This document shows, in pieces, positions 44,901 through 53,168 of a stretch of DNA of 64,000 bases. A program made the translations under genes and the position numbers. Where the stretch lies: the NCBI GenBank assembly GCA_958296105.1, contig OY282441.1, positions 531,800 to 595,799 on the forward strand, given 5' to 3'. Position 1 is the stretch's first letter. Each line of letters opens with the position of its first letter. Below the pieces are notes generated by a model. That model was not told where the DNA came from and ran no database searches. It worked only from the letters and a program-made list of their open reading frames with translations. Source of the DNA: an uncultured Dehalococcoidia bacterium (GTDB lineage Bacteria; Chloroflexota; Dehalococcoidia; Lucifugimonadales; UBA1123).

Positions 44901-45479
44901 TCACAGCGGTATGTTCGCGGTCAAGGTGAGGAACTGATCGAGTATCCTAGCCGTGGCTCCGAAGACGACGTGGCCATCGTACACGAACGTGGGCATGGTG
45001 TCCGTCGTCGAATCGGCTCTCAGCCGCGTCTCGTCTCTGTGAGAGCTCTGGCGTCTCAGGTGTGAGATGGGCGCTTGGATGACCTCGGCGACCTCGATCT
45101 CCGACGGGTGGAAGGTGTAGGGAGAGGGGATCGCGCCTACGTAGGTGGAGATCATAAAGCGGGTGATGGTGGGGGTGTCGTCGAGGCGTCCGATGACGTC
45201 CACGTCGGCGGGGAGAATGCCCATCTCCTCATGGGCTTCGCGCAGGGCGGTATCCAAGCGCGATTCGTCTTCGGCGTCCGCCATGCCGCCGGGGAAGGAG
45301 ATCTCGCCTTTGTGATGCTCGACCGTCTGGGAGCGTTTCTGGAGGACGACGCACAACTCATCTCCGACGGCGTGCAGCGCGAGCAGGACGGCTGCCGGAA
45401 GCATCGAATGGGCATCCTCGGCGGCCGTCTCGCGGTCTCCGAGAATGCGCTTTGCGTTCGCTATGAATTCAGCGTCCAA
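44901..45479 (-). CDS. Nudix hydrolase, CoA pyrophosphatase (NudL) type
   Basis: A 192-aa hydrolase cleaving CoA or acyl-CoA to phosphopantetheine and 3',5'-ADP. The UPF0035 motif LQKRSQTVEHHKGEISFPGG precedes the Nudix box (GGMADAEDESRLDTALREAHEEMGI, shown in part by EAHEEMG). It lies between the CbbQ-like ATPase and the NorD-like gene, in a run that starts with coaE. That places a CoA-making and a CoA-breaking enzyme in one transcript. Confidence 0.88.
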   Translation of the reverse strand: MDAEFIANAKRILGDRETAAEDAHSMLPAAVLLALHAVGDELCVVLQKRSQTVEHHKGEISFPGGMADAEDESRLDTALREAHEEMGILPADVDVIGRLDDTPTITRFMISTYVGAIPSPYTFHPSEIEVAEVIQAPISHLRRQSSHRDETRLRADSTTDTMPTFVYDGHVVFGATARILDQFLTLTANIPL

Positions 45480-45521
45480 ACCGGGCCTCGCCGCTCTCCG
45501 GCCGATTGCCGGCAGAGTGTG

Positions 45522-46433
45522 CTATTCGAATATGGAGGTGGTCAGCTCTTCGATGCTCCGCTGGATGTTGTAGTCGTCCGTCACCGCCCAGTTGACTGCC
45601 ACCTGACAGGCGCGGCGGGGGGCGATGCCGTTGGAGATCATCTGTCCGGCGTATATCAGCAGGCGGGTGCTTGCGCCCTCTGCCAGTCCATGCTCCTTGA
45701 GGTTGCGGATCTTCTCGCCGAGTTTGGCGAGCTGCATGGCGGTGTCTTCGTCGCAGCCCGACTCGTGGGCGATTATCTCTGCCTCGATGTCGCGCGGGGG
45801 GTAGTCGAACTCGATGGAGATGAAGCGCTGGCGCGTGCTGTGCTTGAGGTCTTTGAGGGCGCTCTGGTAGCCGGGGTTGTACGACAGGATGAGGAGGAAG
45901 CCATCCGCCGCTTCGAGAAGCTCGCCGCGCTTCTCCACGGGAAGTATGCGTCGGTGGTCGGTGAGCGGGTGGATGAGTACGGTGGTATCCTTGCGCGCCT
46001 CTACGATCTCGTCGAGGTAGCATATGCCGCCGACCTTGACGGCGCGGGTGAGGGGGCCGTCTATCCAGACTGTGCGGTCGCCTTCGAGGAGGTAGCGTCC
46101 GACGAGGTCGCTGGCGGTCAGGTCCTCGTGGCAGGCGATGGTGACCAGCGGCAGGTGGTCGCGATCGTCGGCTTCGGCGCTGCCGTTTTCGGGGGGCGCG
46201 CCGTTGTTCTGCTGAACTCGGGTGAGCGGCTGTCCGAGCCGGTAGGACATGTACTCAACGAAGCGCGTCTTGCCGCAGCCGGTGGGTCCCTTGAAGATTA
46301 CGGGTATCTTCTGGGCGTAGGCGGCCTCGAACAGCTCTATCTCATCTCCGACGGGAACGTAGTAGGGCTCCTCGGTGAGGTGATACTCCTCGATTATGTA
46401 GCTGCGAAAGAGGGTTCGCGTTGGTGAAGTCAT
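45522..46433 (-). CDS. MoxR-type AAA+ ATPase, CbbQ/NorQ family
   Basis: A 303-aa motor protein. Walker A is [11 protein letters not shown], the family-specific [20 protein letters not shown] follows, Walker B is [15 protein letters not shown], and sensor 1 is [12 protein letters not shown]. The C-terminal extension [17 protein letters not shown] is typical of CbbQ/NorQ. It would form a hexamer with the NorD-like VWA protein and act as a chaperone or activase. The ATG overlaps the coaE stop by four bases. Confidence 0.92.
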   Translation of the reverse strand: MTSPTRTLFRSYIIEEYHLTEEPYYVPVGDEIELFEAAYAQKIPVIFKGPTGCGKTRFVEYMSYRLGQPLTRVQQNNGAPPENGSAEADDRDHLPLVTIACHEDLTASDLVGRYLLEGDRTVWIDGPLTRAVKVGGICYLDEIVEARKDTTVLIHPLTDHRRILPVEKRGELLEAADGFLLILSYNPGYQSALKDLKHSTRQRFISIEFDYPPRDIEAEIIAHESGCDEDTAMQLAKLGEKIRNLKEHGLAEGASTRLLIYAGQMISNGIAPRRACQVAVNWAVTDDYNIQRSIEELTTSIFE

Positions 46434-47050
46434 CTGCCTTCCTGGTCTCCTTGTAGTGCTGCGGAGATGCGCGACTGCCACTTCGATTTCACGGAGGCTT
46501 CCAGCTCGCTAATCCCCAGATCGTTGGCTATTACGACGTCCGCGCGCGAGGCGCGCTCGTCCTGCGGCATCTGAGAGTCGATCCTCGCCTGCGCCTGTTC
46601 GGGCGGCATCCCGCGCGCGGTCAGCCTAGACAGGACCTGTTCGGGCGGCGCGGTCACGACCCATATCTCATCCGCCAGCGGCGTCCATCCCGCCTCGAAC
46701 AGAAGCGCCGCCTCTACTACTGCCACCGATACGCCTTCGCCTGCGAGCGCGTCTATCCGCTGGCTGATCATAGCATATATTCGGGGGTGGACGATGGAGT
46801 CGAGGCGGGCGAGCATGGACGGGTCGCTGAAGACGATCGCTCCGAGCTTTCGGCGGTCTATGTGGTCGCCGTCGTCGAGTATGTCCGAACCGAAGGCGTC
46901 CACGACCGCGCGCCACGTCTCGGTTTGGGGAAGATATGCCTCGTGGCCCACGAGGTCCGCGTTGATTACTGTTGCGCCGAGGGCTTCGAGCGTGTTCGAC
47001 ACCTGTGTCTTGCCTGCGCCGATGCCGCCCGTGAGACCGATAACGAACAT
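46430..47050 (-). CDS. coaE: dephospho-CoA kinase
   Basis: A 206-aa P-loop kinase making CoA from dephospho-CoA. Walker A is [34 protein letters not shown] and [12 protein letters not shown] are the usual CoaE stretches, and [20 protein letters not shown] is the lid. It is the first gene of the CbbQ/Nudix/NorD-like run and is coupled to the ATPase by an ATGA overlap. Confidence 0.95.
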   Translation of the reverse strand: MFVIGLTGGIGAGKTQVSNTLEALGATVINADLVGHEAYLPQTETWRAVVDAFGSDILDDGDHIDRRKLGAIVFSDPSMLARLDSIVHPRIYAMISQRIDALAGEGVSVAVVEAALLFEAGWTPLADEIWVVTAPPEQVLSRLTARGMPPEQAQARIDSQMPQDERASRADVVIANDLGISELEASVKSKWQSRISAALQGDQEGR

Positions 47051-47225
47051 GAGACGTCCATAGAATCATAAGATTGGGAAAAGTCTTGTCATTCTACTAG
47101 AGTGGCGGAAAATGGGTCAACACGCTGGGAAGCATCGAAGCGGCGGTGTGAGCGCGCGCAGCGGCGATGACAAGATGCCGTCCGGCGTCTCAATTGGCGC
47201 TCGGCGCGGGCGCGGGCGGTCTTCG

Positions 47226-47255
47226 TTGAACGGCAGCTGGCAGCTGTGCTAGGCT
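47226..47255 (+). promoter_or_regulatory. promoter for leaderless mnmA
   Basis: TTGAAC (47226-47231), 18-bp spacer, TAGGCT (47250-47255), six bases, then ATG at 47262. No Shine-Dalgarno, so the mRNA probably starts at the ATG. Confidence 0.5.
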
Positions 47256-47261
47256 GGCTGC

Positions 47262-48368
47262 ATGAACAAGGGCAAGGTGATAGTGGCGATGAGCGGCGGG
47301 GTGGACTCCTCAGCTGCCGCCCTGCTTCTTCACAGGCAGGGGTACGACGTAGTGGGCGTCACGATGCGCCTGTGGTCGGTGGAGAGGGACGATGTTCCGG
47401 AGTCCAGAAAGCGCTGCTGCTCGGTGGAAGACGTGGAGGACGCGCGGCGGGTGTGCCGCGTCATCGGGATTCCTCACTACTTCGTGAACTTCGAGCGCGA
47501 ATTCCAGCGCCACGTCATAGACTACTTCGTTCGTGAGTACGACAGGGGGCGCACTCCGCATCCGTGTCTTGCGTGCAACGACAAGATCAAGTTCGATTTT
47601 CTGCTCAGGCGCGCTATGTTCTTGGATGCGGATTACATCGCCACGGGCCACTACGGGCGTATCAGGACGGGGGCGGACGGCGGGCGCGTCCTGCTCACGG
47701 GTCTGGACGCGGCGAAAGATCAGTCATACGCGCTGTTCACGCTGGGGCAGGCGGAGCTGAAGCGTCTGCTGCTGCCGGTTGGGGAGTATCGCAAGGGCGA
47801 CATTCGCGCTCTTGCCGCCGATGCGGGGCTGCCGGTGGCGGACAAGCCGGACAGTCAGGAGATATGCTTCATCCCAGACGATGACTACCGCAAGTTCGTC
47901 GCCGATCGGGTCAAGCCGCGTCCGGGCAACCTGATATCGAACAGCGGGGAAGTGCTGGGCAGGCACCCGGGCATCCAGTTCTTCACGATTGGCCAGCGGC
48001 GCGGTCTCGGGCTTCAGGGGAACAGCCGCGCTCCTCTGTACGTGACGCGGATAGACGCGGACTCGAACGAGGTGACGCTGGGCGGGCGCGAAGAGCTGAT
48101 GAGTGGGACGCTGTGGGCTTCGCGCGTCAGCTGGCTGTCGGACGTCTCGCCGGTCTCGCCGATTCGCGTTAGCGCGAAGATACGCTACAAGGCTCAGCCG
48201 TCTGCCGCTACAGTCGTCCCGATTGGGGAGGACGGGGCCGAGGTCAGGTTCGACGAGCCTCAGCGCGCCGTCACGCCGGGCCAAGCGGTGGTCTTCTACG
48301 AGGGCGAGCGCATTCTCGGCGGCGGCTACATAGAGACAGAGGCGCCGGTGGCGGCGGCCGTCGGGTAA
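47262..48368 (+). CDS. mnmA: tRNA-specific 2-thiouridylase
   Basis: A 368-aa enzyme adding sulfur to U34 of Lys, Glu and Gln tRNAs. The PP-loop is AMSGGVDSSAAALLL, the first catalytic Cys is in PHPCLACNDKIKF, ATGHYGRI follows, and the second Cys is in SQEICFIPDDDYRKF. The C-terminal beta-barrel contains TIGQRRGLGL. Sulfur would come from a cysteine desulfurase such as the one encoded at 32.4-33.6 kb. Confidence 0.96.
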   Translation: MNKGKVIVAMSGGVDSSAAALLLHRQGYDVVGVTMRLWSVERDDVPESRKRCCSVEDVEDARRVCRVIGIPHYFVNFEREFQRHVIDYFVREYDRGRTPHPCLACNDKIKFDFLLRRAMFLDADYIATGHYGRIRTGADGGRVLLTGLDAAKDQSYALFTLGQAELKRLLLPVGEYRKGDIRALAADAGLPVADKPDSQEICFIPDDDYRKFVADRVKPRPGNLISNSGEVLGRHPGIQFFTIGQRRGLGLQGNSRAPLYVTRIDADSNEVTLGGREELMSGTLWASRVSWLSDVSPVSPIRVSAKIRYKAQPSAATVVPIGEDGAEVRFDEPQRAVTPGQAVVFYEGERILGGGYIETEAPVAAAVG

Positions 48369-48392
48369 GCGCCAGCATCTAGGGAGGCTCTC

Positions 48393-48902
48393 TTGGACTT
48401 CAAAGACCTGATTAGGATGGGATTCGACGAGTACCTGAGCGACCTGAAGGGCCTCCTAGACGGGCTGTCGGAGGAGGAGCGCCGCTTTCAGGTGACGCCC
48501 GAATCGAACCACATAGACTTCATCGTGTGGCACATGGCGCGGGTGGAGGACGATTTTCTCCAGAGGTTCGCGCAGAGGGCGGCGACGGTGTGGCAGCGCG
48601 ACGGCTGGCACGGCAAGCTGGGCCTGCCGGAGAGGGAGAGCGGCTTCGGGTACACGGCGCAGCAGGTGGCAGACCTGCCGAGATACGACATGGGCGACAT
48701 GCTCGCCTACTACGACGCGGCGCGCGCGGAGACGTACAGGTTCCTGGATTCGATCTCGGAACGCGATCTTGCAGTCAAGCCGCATCCGCGCAGGCCGGAG
48801 TACTCGCTCTGCAACATGTTCAGCCACCTGATGATCGAGGAGGCTCAGCACGTGGGCCACGTGGCTTACATCAGGGGCATTCAGCGGGGAATCGAGGGCT
48901 GA
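48393..48902 (+). CDS. DinB-family protein
   Basis: A 169-aa four-helix-bundle protein of the DinB/YfiT group, metal-dependent thiol-transferase-like proteins. Candidate metal ligands are His in FIVWHMARVEDDF and the two His of EEAQHVGHVAYIRG. The start is a TTG at 48393 with GGGAGG upstream. It is followed after 14 bp by rnhB-yraN; a shared transcript with mnmA is likely. Confidence 0.83.
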   Translation: MDFKDLIRMGFDEYLSDLKGLLDGLSEEERRFQVTPESNHIDFIVWHMARVEDDFLQRFAQRAATVWQRDGWHGKLGLPERESGFGYTAQQVADLPRYDMGDMLAYYDAARAETYRFLDSISERDLAVKPHPRRPEYSLCNMFSHLMIEEAQHVGHVAYIRGIQRGIEG

Positions 48903-48916
48903 AGCGGGGCTGGACG

Positions 48917-49918
48917 ATGCCAGCGCGCGCCGCGCCGCACTTCGAGATGGAGCGGCGGCTACAGAGGCGGGGATACGCGCATCCGGCGGGGCTGGACGAG
49001 GTCGGGCGCGGATGCGTCGCTGGGCCCGTGGCGGCGGGGGCCGTGATTCTCGACCCCAAGCCAAGCGCGCGGATATTCGGGCTGGTCAGGGACAGCAAGC
49101 AGCTTCGCGCCAGCGGTCTGAGGGCGGCGAGAGAGGCGATCGCGCGAGAGGCGGCTGCCTTCGCGGTGGGCTGGGCGTCGGCGGCGGAGATCGACCGTGT
49201 CGGGATAAGCGGCGCGGTCAGGCTGGCGATGCGGCGGGCTGTGGGCAAGCTGGACCCCAAGCCGGATCACCTGCTCATAGATGCCGTTCCCCTGCCCTCT
49301 TCCAATCTGCCGCAGATTTCGATAGTGCGCGGGGACTCGGAATCGCTGAGCATCGCCGCCGCGTCCATCGTTGCCAAAGTCGAGCGGGACGCGCTGATGG
49401 CGGAGCTTGCGAAGACCTACCCGGAGTACGGGTTCGATTCGCACAAGGGTTACGCCACCAAGCGACACGTCAGCGCGATACGCAGGCTTGGGCCGTGCGT
49501 CGAGCATCGTATGACCTTCCGCCCTGTCAGTGGCGACGGGCGGGCGCCGGCTCGTCCGAGCGCGTCGGAAGTGGGCAGGCGGGCGGAGGAGTTCGCGGGT
49601 CTGACTCTGGAAGAGCGCGGGGCGCGGGTGGTGGAGCGCAACTTCAGAACGCGCTTCGGGGAGGTCGATCTGGTGGCGGTCTCGGGGGATACGCTGGTGT
49701 TCGTGGAGGTGCGCGCGCGCAGATCGACGGCGTTCGGCACACAGGCTGAGACGGTATCGCGCTCGAAGTCGCGGCGGCTGATCGCGGCGTGCGAGGAGTT
49801 CGTTCAGCAGACGGATATAGGCTGGTCGGACTGGCGCATAGACGTTGCCGCCGTCGATCTGGACGGGTGGGGACGGCCTGCGGCGGTGGAGCTTATCGAG
49901 TCGGCGGTGGAGGAGTAG
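48917..49918 (+). CDS. rnhB: fusion of ribonuclease HII and YraN-type (UPF0102) nuclease-fold domain
   Basis: A 333-aa two-domain protein. Residues about 20-205 are RNase HII, which nicks at ribonucleotides in DNA: AGLDEVGRGCVAGPV, ASIVAKVERDALM and YGFDSHKGYATKRH hold the catalytic acids and substrate-binding residues. Residues about 215-333 are a complete YraN domain (VGRRAEEFAGLTLEERGA, FGEVDLVAVSGDTLVFVEVRAR) with the endonuclease-like E-x-D-x-E-x-R core. In many bacteria rnhB and yraN are neighbours; here they share one frame with a short linker. ATG at 48917. Confidence 0.9.
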   Translation: MPARAAPHFEMERRLQRRGYAHPAGLDEVGRGCVAGPVAAGAVILDPKPSARIFGLVRDSKQLRASGLRAAREAIAREAAAFAVGWASAAEIDRVGISGAVRLAMRRAVGKLDPKPDHLLIDAVPLPSSNLPQISIVRGDSESLSIAAASIVAKVERDALMAELAKTYPEYGFDSHKGYATKRHVSAIRRLGPCVEHRMTFRPVSGDGRAPARPSASEVGRRAEEFAGLTLEERGARVVERNFRTRFGEVDLVAVSGDTLVFVEVRARRSTAFGTQAETVSRSKSRRLIAACEEFVQQTDIGWSDWRIDVAAVDLDGWGRPAAVELIESAVEE

Positions 49919-50071
49919 AGGGTTTCCTGTCCCTAAACGGCAGGAACGGATGGACGGAAAAACATGCTTATCGAGCGGCGGTCAAGGAATAGAGAATCTC
50001 GATCTCCTCTCCTCTAGTGAGATCGAAGGGGATGCGGGCGGCGCATACGGCAATCCGTCTGGAGCGACTAT

Positions 50072-51535
50072 CTACTGGTCAGAGCTGTCGGCGGCGGCGA
50101 AGAACCGGTCCACGCTGGCGAGGGCCTGGGAGTAGTCGTAAGTGGCGTAGCGGCGCTGGCGCAGGACTACGGTATCGCCGTTGAAAAAGCGCTCGTAGAG
50201 CGCCTGCCGAGAGCCGAACTGCGTTCCTACCAGATCCCATGCCAGTCTGAACAGGCGTATTCTGTCTCTGGCGTCGACGGTCGCGCCCTGATAGTACTTG
50301 GAGATGAGGTCGGAGAGGGGGCCGTCGAGGTCTTCGCGGGTGGGCGTAAGCATGAGGCCGCTGGCAGAAAGCTGCTCGATGATCCAGACTATTCTGGTGT
50401 GGGCGTCCGGGAACCAGTGTCTCATGGCGTGCAGCGGCTCGGGAGCGAGCCAGACGCCGGGGCCGAGGTGGGGGGCGGCGTCTGCCTCGGATGCGCGCAG
50501 ATAGGCGCTGACGGTTGCGCGGATGTCTGCTATCTCCGATATCTTCTCCTGAACGTGGCTGTAGATGTCTATGCCGATGGCGTGGGCTATCTTGTAGGTT
50601 ATGCCAAGCATGAAGTCGAGCTTGGCGAGGTTCTTCACGGCGACCTGCTGCATGTACTGACGCCACAGCAGCACGCGGCCCAAGTTCCTGTTCGCCAGCT
50701 CCACGTCATCGAACGAGAATACGCGCTCCCAAGGGATGAGAACGTCATCGAACACGGCTAGACAGTCCATCTCGTCGTAGCGTCCGGAGAGGGGATAGTC
50801 GAACGAGTCTTCGCCCCGATCGTATGACTGGCGGCATATGAACTTGAGGCCGGGGGTGTCTGCGGGAATGGCGAACCCGATGCAGTATCTGTTGGAGTCC
50901 GGCAGGTCGGGGCGCAGCGGGCGATAGACGGGCGCGAATATCTCGTCCGAAAACGGCGCGAGGGTCGCAAGCAGCCTTGCGCCTCTGACGGTCACGCCTT
51001 CGGAGCTGGTCTTGACCACGCCCAGAGCCAGATAGGGGTCGGCAAGCTCGCTCACGTCCACGGAGCGGTTGGTCTGCGGATGGCCGAAGGTGTGGGTGAG
51101 GCACAGATCGTTTTCGCTGACGTACTGGTAGTATTCGATCACGTTCCGGCGGTAGCGGTCTTCGTTTTCGCCGTAGACCTCGGCGGCCTGGCGCATGGCC
51201 GCGATGCAGATGTTCACGTAGTCGGGGGTTCTGCCAAGCATTCCGAAAGAGGCGCGGGCGGTCACTTCCAAAGCTCGCCTGCGGCGAACGAGGTCGTCCA
51301 CCGATTCGGGGATCATGTACGAGAGGGATATCGGCTCGCCGCTGATCGGGGACTCGAACGACATCAGATCGCGGGTCTGGGGGTCGTGCTGCAAGTCGTA
51401 CATGCTTGCGAGGGTGGCTGCCATGTGTCCGAGCTTGGGGTGAGTGGCGACGTCCTCTACTCTTTCGCCCTCCAGCCATATCTCGCGTCCGTCTCTCAAG
51501 CCCTCGATGAACTCGCTGCCTGTCCGAACAGCCAT
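50072..51535 (-). CDS. 4-hydroxyphenylacetate 3-monooxygenase (HpaB) family flavoprotein
   Basis: A 487-aa FADH2-dependent oxygenase of the HpaB/PvcC/4-hydroxybutyryl-CoA dehydratase superfamily. Typical points: RTGSEFIEGLRDGREIWLEG at the N-terminus, FGHPQTNRSVDVSELADPYL, VTVRGARLLATLAP, FDDVLIPWERVFSFDD, and MLGITYKIAHAIGI. The family hydroxylates phenols; a flavin reductase partner is not nearby. The true substrate is unknown. The gene stands alone. Confidence 0.9.
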   Translation of the reverse strand: MAVRTGSEFIEGLRDGREIWLEGERVEDVATHPKLGHMAATLASMYDLQHDPQTRDLMSFESPISGEPISLSYMIPESVDDLVRRRRALEVTARASFGMLGRTPDYVNICIAAMRQAAEVYGENEDRYRRNVIEYYQYVSENDLCLTHTFGHPQTNRSVDVSELADPYLALGVVKTSSEGVTVRGARLLATLAPFSDEIFAPVYRPLRPDLPDSNRYCIGFAIPADTPGLKFICRQSYDRGEDSFDYPLSGRYDEMDCLAVFDDVLIPWERVFSFDDVELANRNLGRVLLWRQYMQQVAVKNLAKLDFMLGITYKIAHAIGIDIYSHVQEKISEIADIRATVSAYLRASEADAAPHLGPGVWLAPEPLHAMRHWFPDAHTRIVWIIEQLSASGLMLTPTREDLDGPLSDLISKYYQGATVDARDRIRLFRLAWDLVGTQFGSRQALYERFFNGDTVVLRQRRYATYDYSQALASVDRFFAAADSSDQ

Positions 51536-51742
51536 GCCGCACCTCCGAAAAAGTAGAAGATCTTCATGCCGAACGTATCATAGCACGCTGGGGAACTGCT
51601 GGCGCATGAAGCGGCAAGCGCGCAAGGGACGAAGTGGATCCGCAGCCGAATTCAGGGCGGCGTCTGGCGTCTGGCGGACGTGGAAGCGCAGGAAAATGTT
51701 CGGTTCGTGTACACTGTGAAAAAGACCGCTAGGGGGCGAAAA

Positions 51743-52105
51743 ATGGGAGCGACGTACGTAAACGCGATCATCAGAAATCCGTCGGATACGAGCAGGGCAT
51801 GGGAGGGGCGCTTTCTGGTGGATACGGGCGCGTTCGACTGTCTCGCTCCTCGCGCGGCCCTGGAGTCCATAGGTCTCGAACCCAAAGGGAAGCGCGCGTA
51901 CATTCTGGGGGACGGAAGCGAGGTGAACCTGGAATTCACGACGGCGGACATAGAGCTGATGGGAGAGGTTACGGGGACGGCGATCATATTCGGGGAGGAA
52001 GGGGTGGAGCCGCTGCTGGGCGTGACCGTTCTCGAATCCACAGGGTTCGAGGTGGACGCGCGGGGCGAAAGTCTGCGGAAACTTCCGGCGGTCTTGCTGA
52101 GGTGA
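51743..52105 (+). CDS. clan AA retropepsin-like aspartic protease
   Basis: A 120-aa single-domain protein with the retropepsin active-site motif FLVDTGAFDCLAP (D-T-G) near residue 29, followed by an expected ILGDGSEVNLEF flap region and the hydrophobic LLGVTVLESTGFEVD end motif. It would have to dimerise to be active. The ATG at 51743 has AGGGGG upstream; a TACACT element lies near 51711. It is immediately upstream of, and on the same strand as, the McrBC-type cluster. Confidence 0.78.
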   Translation: MGATYVNAIIRNPSDTSRAWEGRFLVDTGAFDCLAPRAALESIGLEPKGKRAYILGDGSEVNLEFTTADIELMGEVTGTAIIFGEEGVEPLLGVTVLESTGFEVDARGESLRKLPAVLLR

Positions 52106-52136
52106 CGGCGGACGGGGAAGGCTGGGAGCGAAGATA

Positions 52137-52225
52137 TTTCAGGTGCCGGTGAACGCTCTCAGGCGGGAATCCGACACCAATGCCGAGTGGACGACGGGGG
52201 CGGAGATATCAGGTGCCGGTGAACG
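52137..52225. repeat. direct repeat upstream of the McrB-related genes
   Basis: aggtgccggtgaacg occurs at 52141-52155 and 52211-52225, 70 bp apart, each preceded by an AT-rich atat(t)tc or atatc. A decayed third relative (gggcgacggtaaac) lies at about 53111 before the full-length mcrB. The repeats were probably carried along in the same duplications that copied the gene 5' end. Confidence 0.65.
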
Positions 52226-52267
52226 GAATACGACGGGAACAAACGCAAGGGCGACAGGAGCGAGGCA

Positions 52268-53089
52268 ATGGGCGACGGCGTGGAGAATGTATACACGGCG
52301 TACACGGCGGCGAAGGCATGGGTAGAGAGGGCGCTGAAGGCGGACGACTCGCTGTTCACGCCGGGCAGGGAAATCTGGTCGAGCAGGTGGCTTGGGGAGC
52401 TGCGCGAGCGGCTCTTGGACAATACAAACGTGGAAGGCTCCGGGTTCTGGGAGAAGCTGGAGCGGCAGATGGAAGGCAGCCCTCCGCAGGTCTATCAGCT
52501 GATGGGGGAAACGCTGTACGTCCACTATCTGATCATCTGGCACAGCGCTATGAAGGGCGAGACGAAAGAGAGCAATATCAACAAAGTGATCGGATGGTCT
52601 GGGCAGGCGGTGACAATTCCCGATGATCTCGTCAGCGTCCTGACTCCGGGAATAGCCAAACCTGGGATGTATTTCACCATCACCCGACACCTTCAGATCG
52701 GCTTCATTATCGAGTTCGCGGAGCAGTGGAAGGAGCAAGGGACGGGCGAACAGAATCTCATGCTGTCCGATCCATGGGAGTTCAGAGCCTTCGCAGAAGG
52801 TGTTGAATTCCGCAGCGCGCTTCTGCGCGATAAGAGTCCGTCCACAACCAACGCTCAGCGGTACGCTACGCTCAATCTCGTCTTTCCAGACACGTTCGAG
52901 GCAATCATCAGCAATGATCACAGGAGCAAGATCACCGAGGCATTCCAAAGATACGTCACGCAGCCAACCGACGATGTCGACCGTCAACTACAGCAGATTC
53001 GCTCTGCTCTCGAAGCCGTGTATGGAAGCCGAATTAACTTCTACGATAATCCGGAAATCAGGAGCCAGTGGGACCCCAGCTACACCTAG
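52268..53089 (+). CDS. free-standing copy of the McrB N-terminal domain
   Basis: A 273-aa protein collinear with residues 1-270 of the adjacent McrB (WVERALKADDSLFTPG, GSPPQVYQLMGE, QWKEQGTGEQNLMLSDPW, VEFRSALLR) but stopping before the AAA+ part. The 5' leader is duplicated too: both starts share gcgacaggagcgaggcaatg, 901 bp apart. The two copies differ at many residues, yet this one has no stop or frameshift over 270 codons, so it appears to be kept under selection. Likely a specificity or inhibitory module of the restriction system. Codon use is less G+C-biased than in flanking genes. Confidence 0.8.
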   Translation: MGDGVENVYTAYTAAKAWVERALKADDSLFTPGREIWSSRWLGELRERLLDNTNVEGSGFWEKLERQMEGSPPQVYQLMGETLYVHYLIIWHSAMKGETKESNINKVIGWSGQAVTIPDDLVSVLTPGIAKPGMYFTITRHLQIGFIIEFAEQWKEQGTGEQNLMLSDPWEFRAFAEGVEFRSALLRDKSPSTTNAQRYATLNLVFPDTFEAIISNDHRSKITEAFQRYVTQPTDDVDRQLQQIRSALEAVYGSRINFYDNPEIRSQWDPSYT

Positions 53090-53168
53090 GGCTGAGGAGT
53101 GGAGATAGATCGGGCGACGGTAAACAAGGTATGACAGAACAAAACGCAATGGCGACAGGAGCGAGGCA

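Noticed and set aside
52268-53089. Standalone McrB N-terminal copy as a pseudogene
   Set aside because: It has its own Shine-Dalgarno, no internal stop or frameshift across 273 codons and clear amino-acid divergence, so it is kept as a gene.
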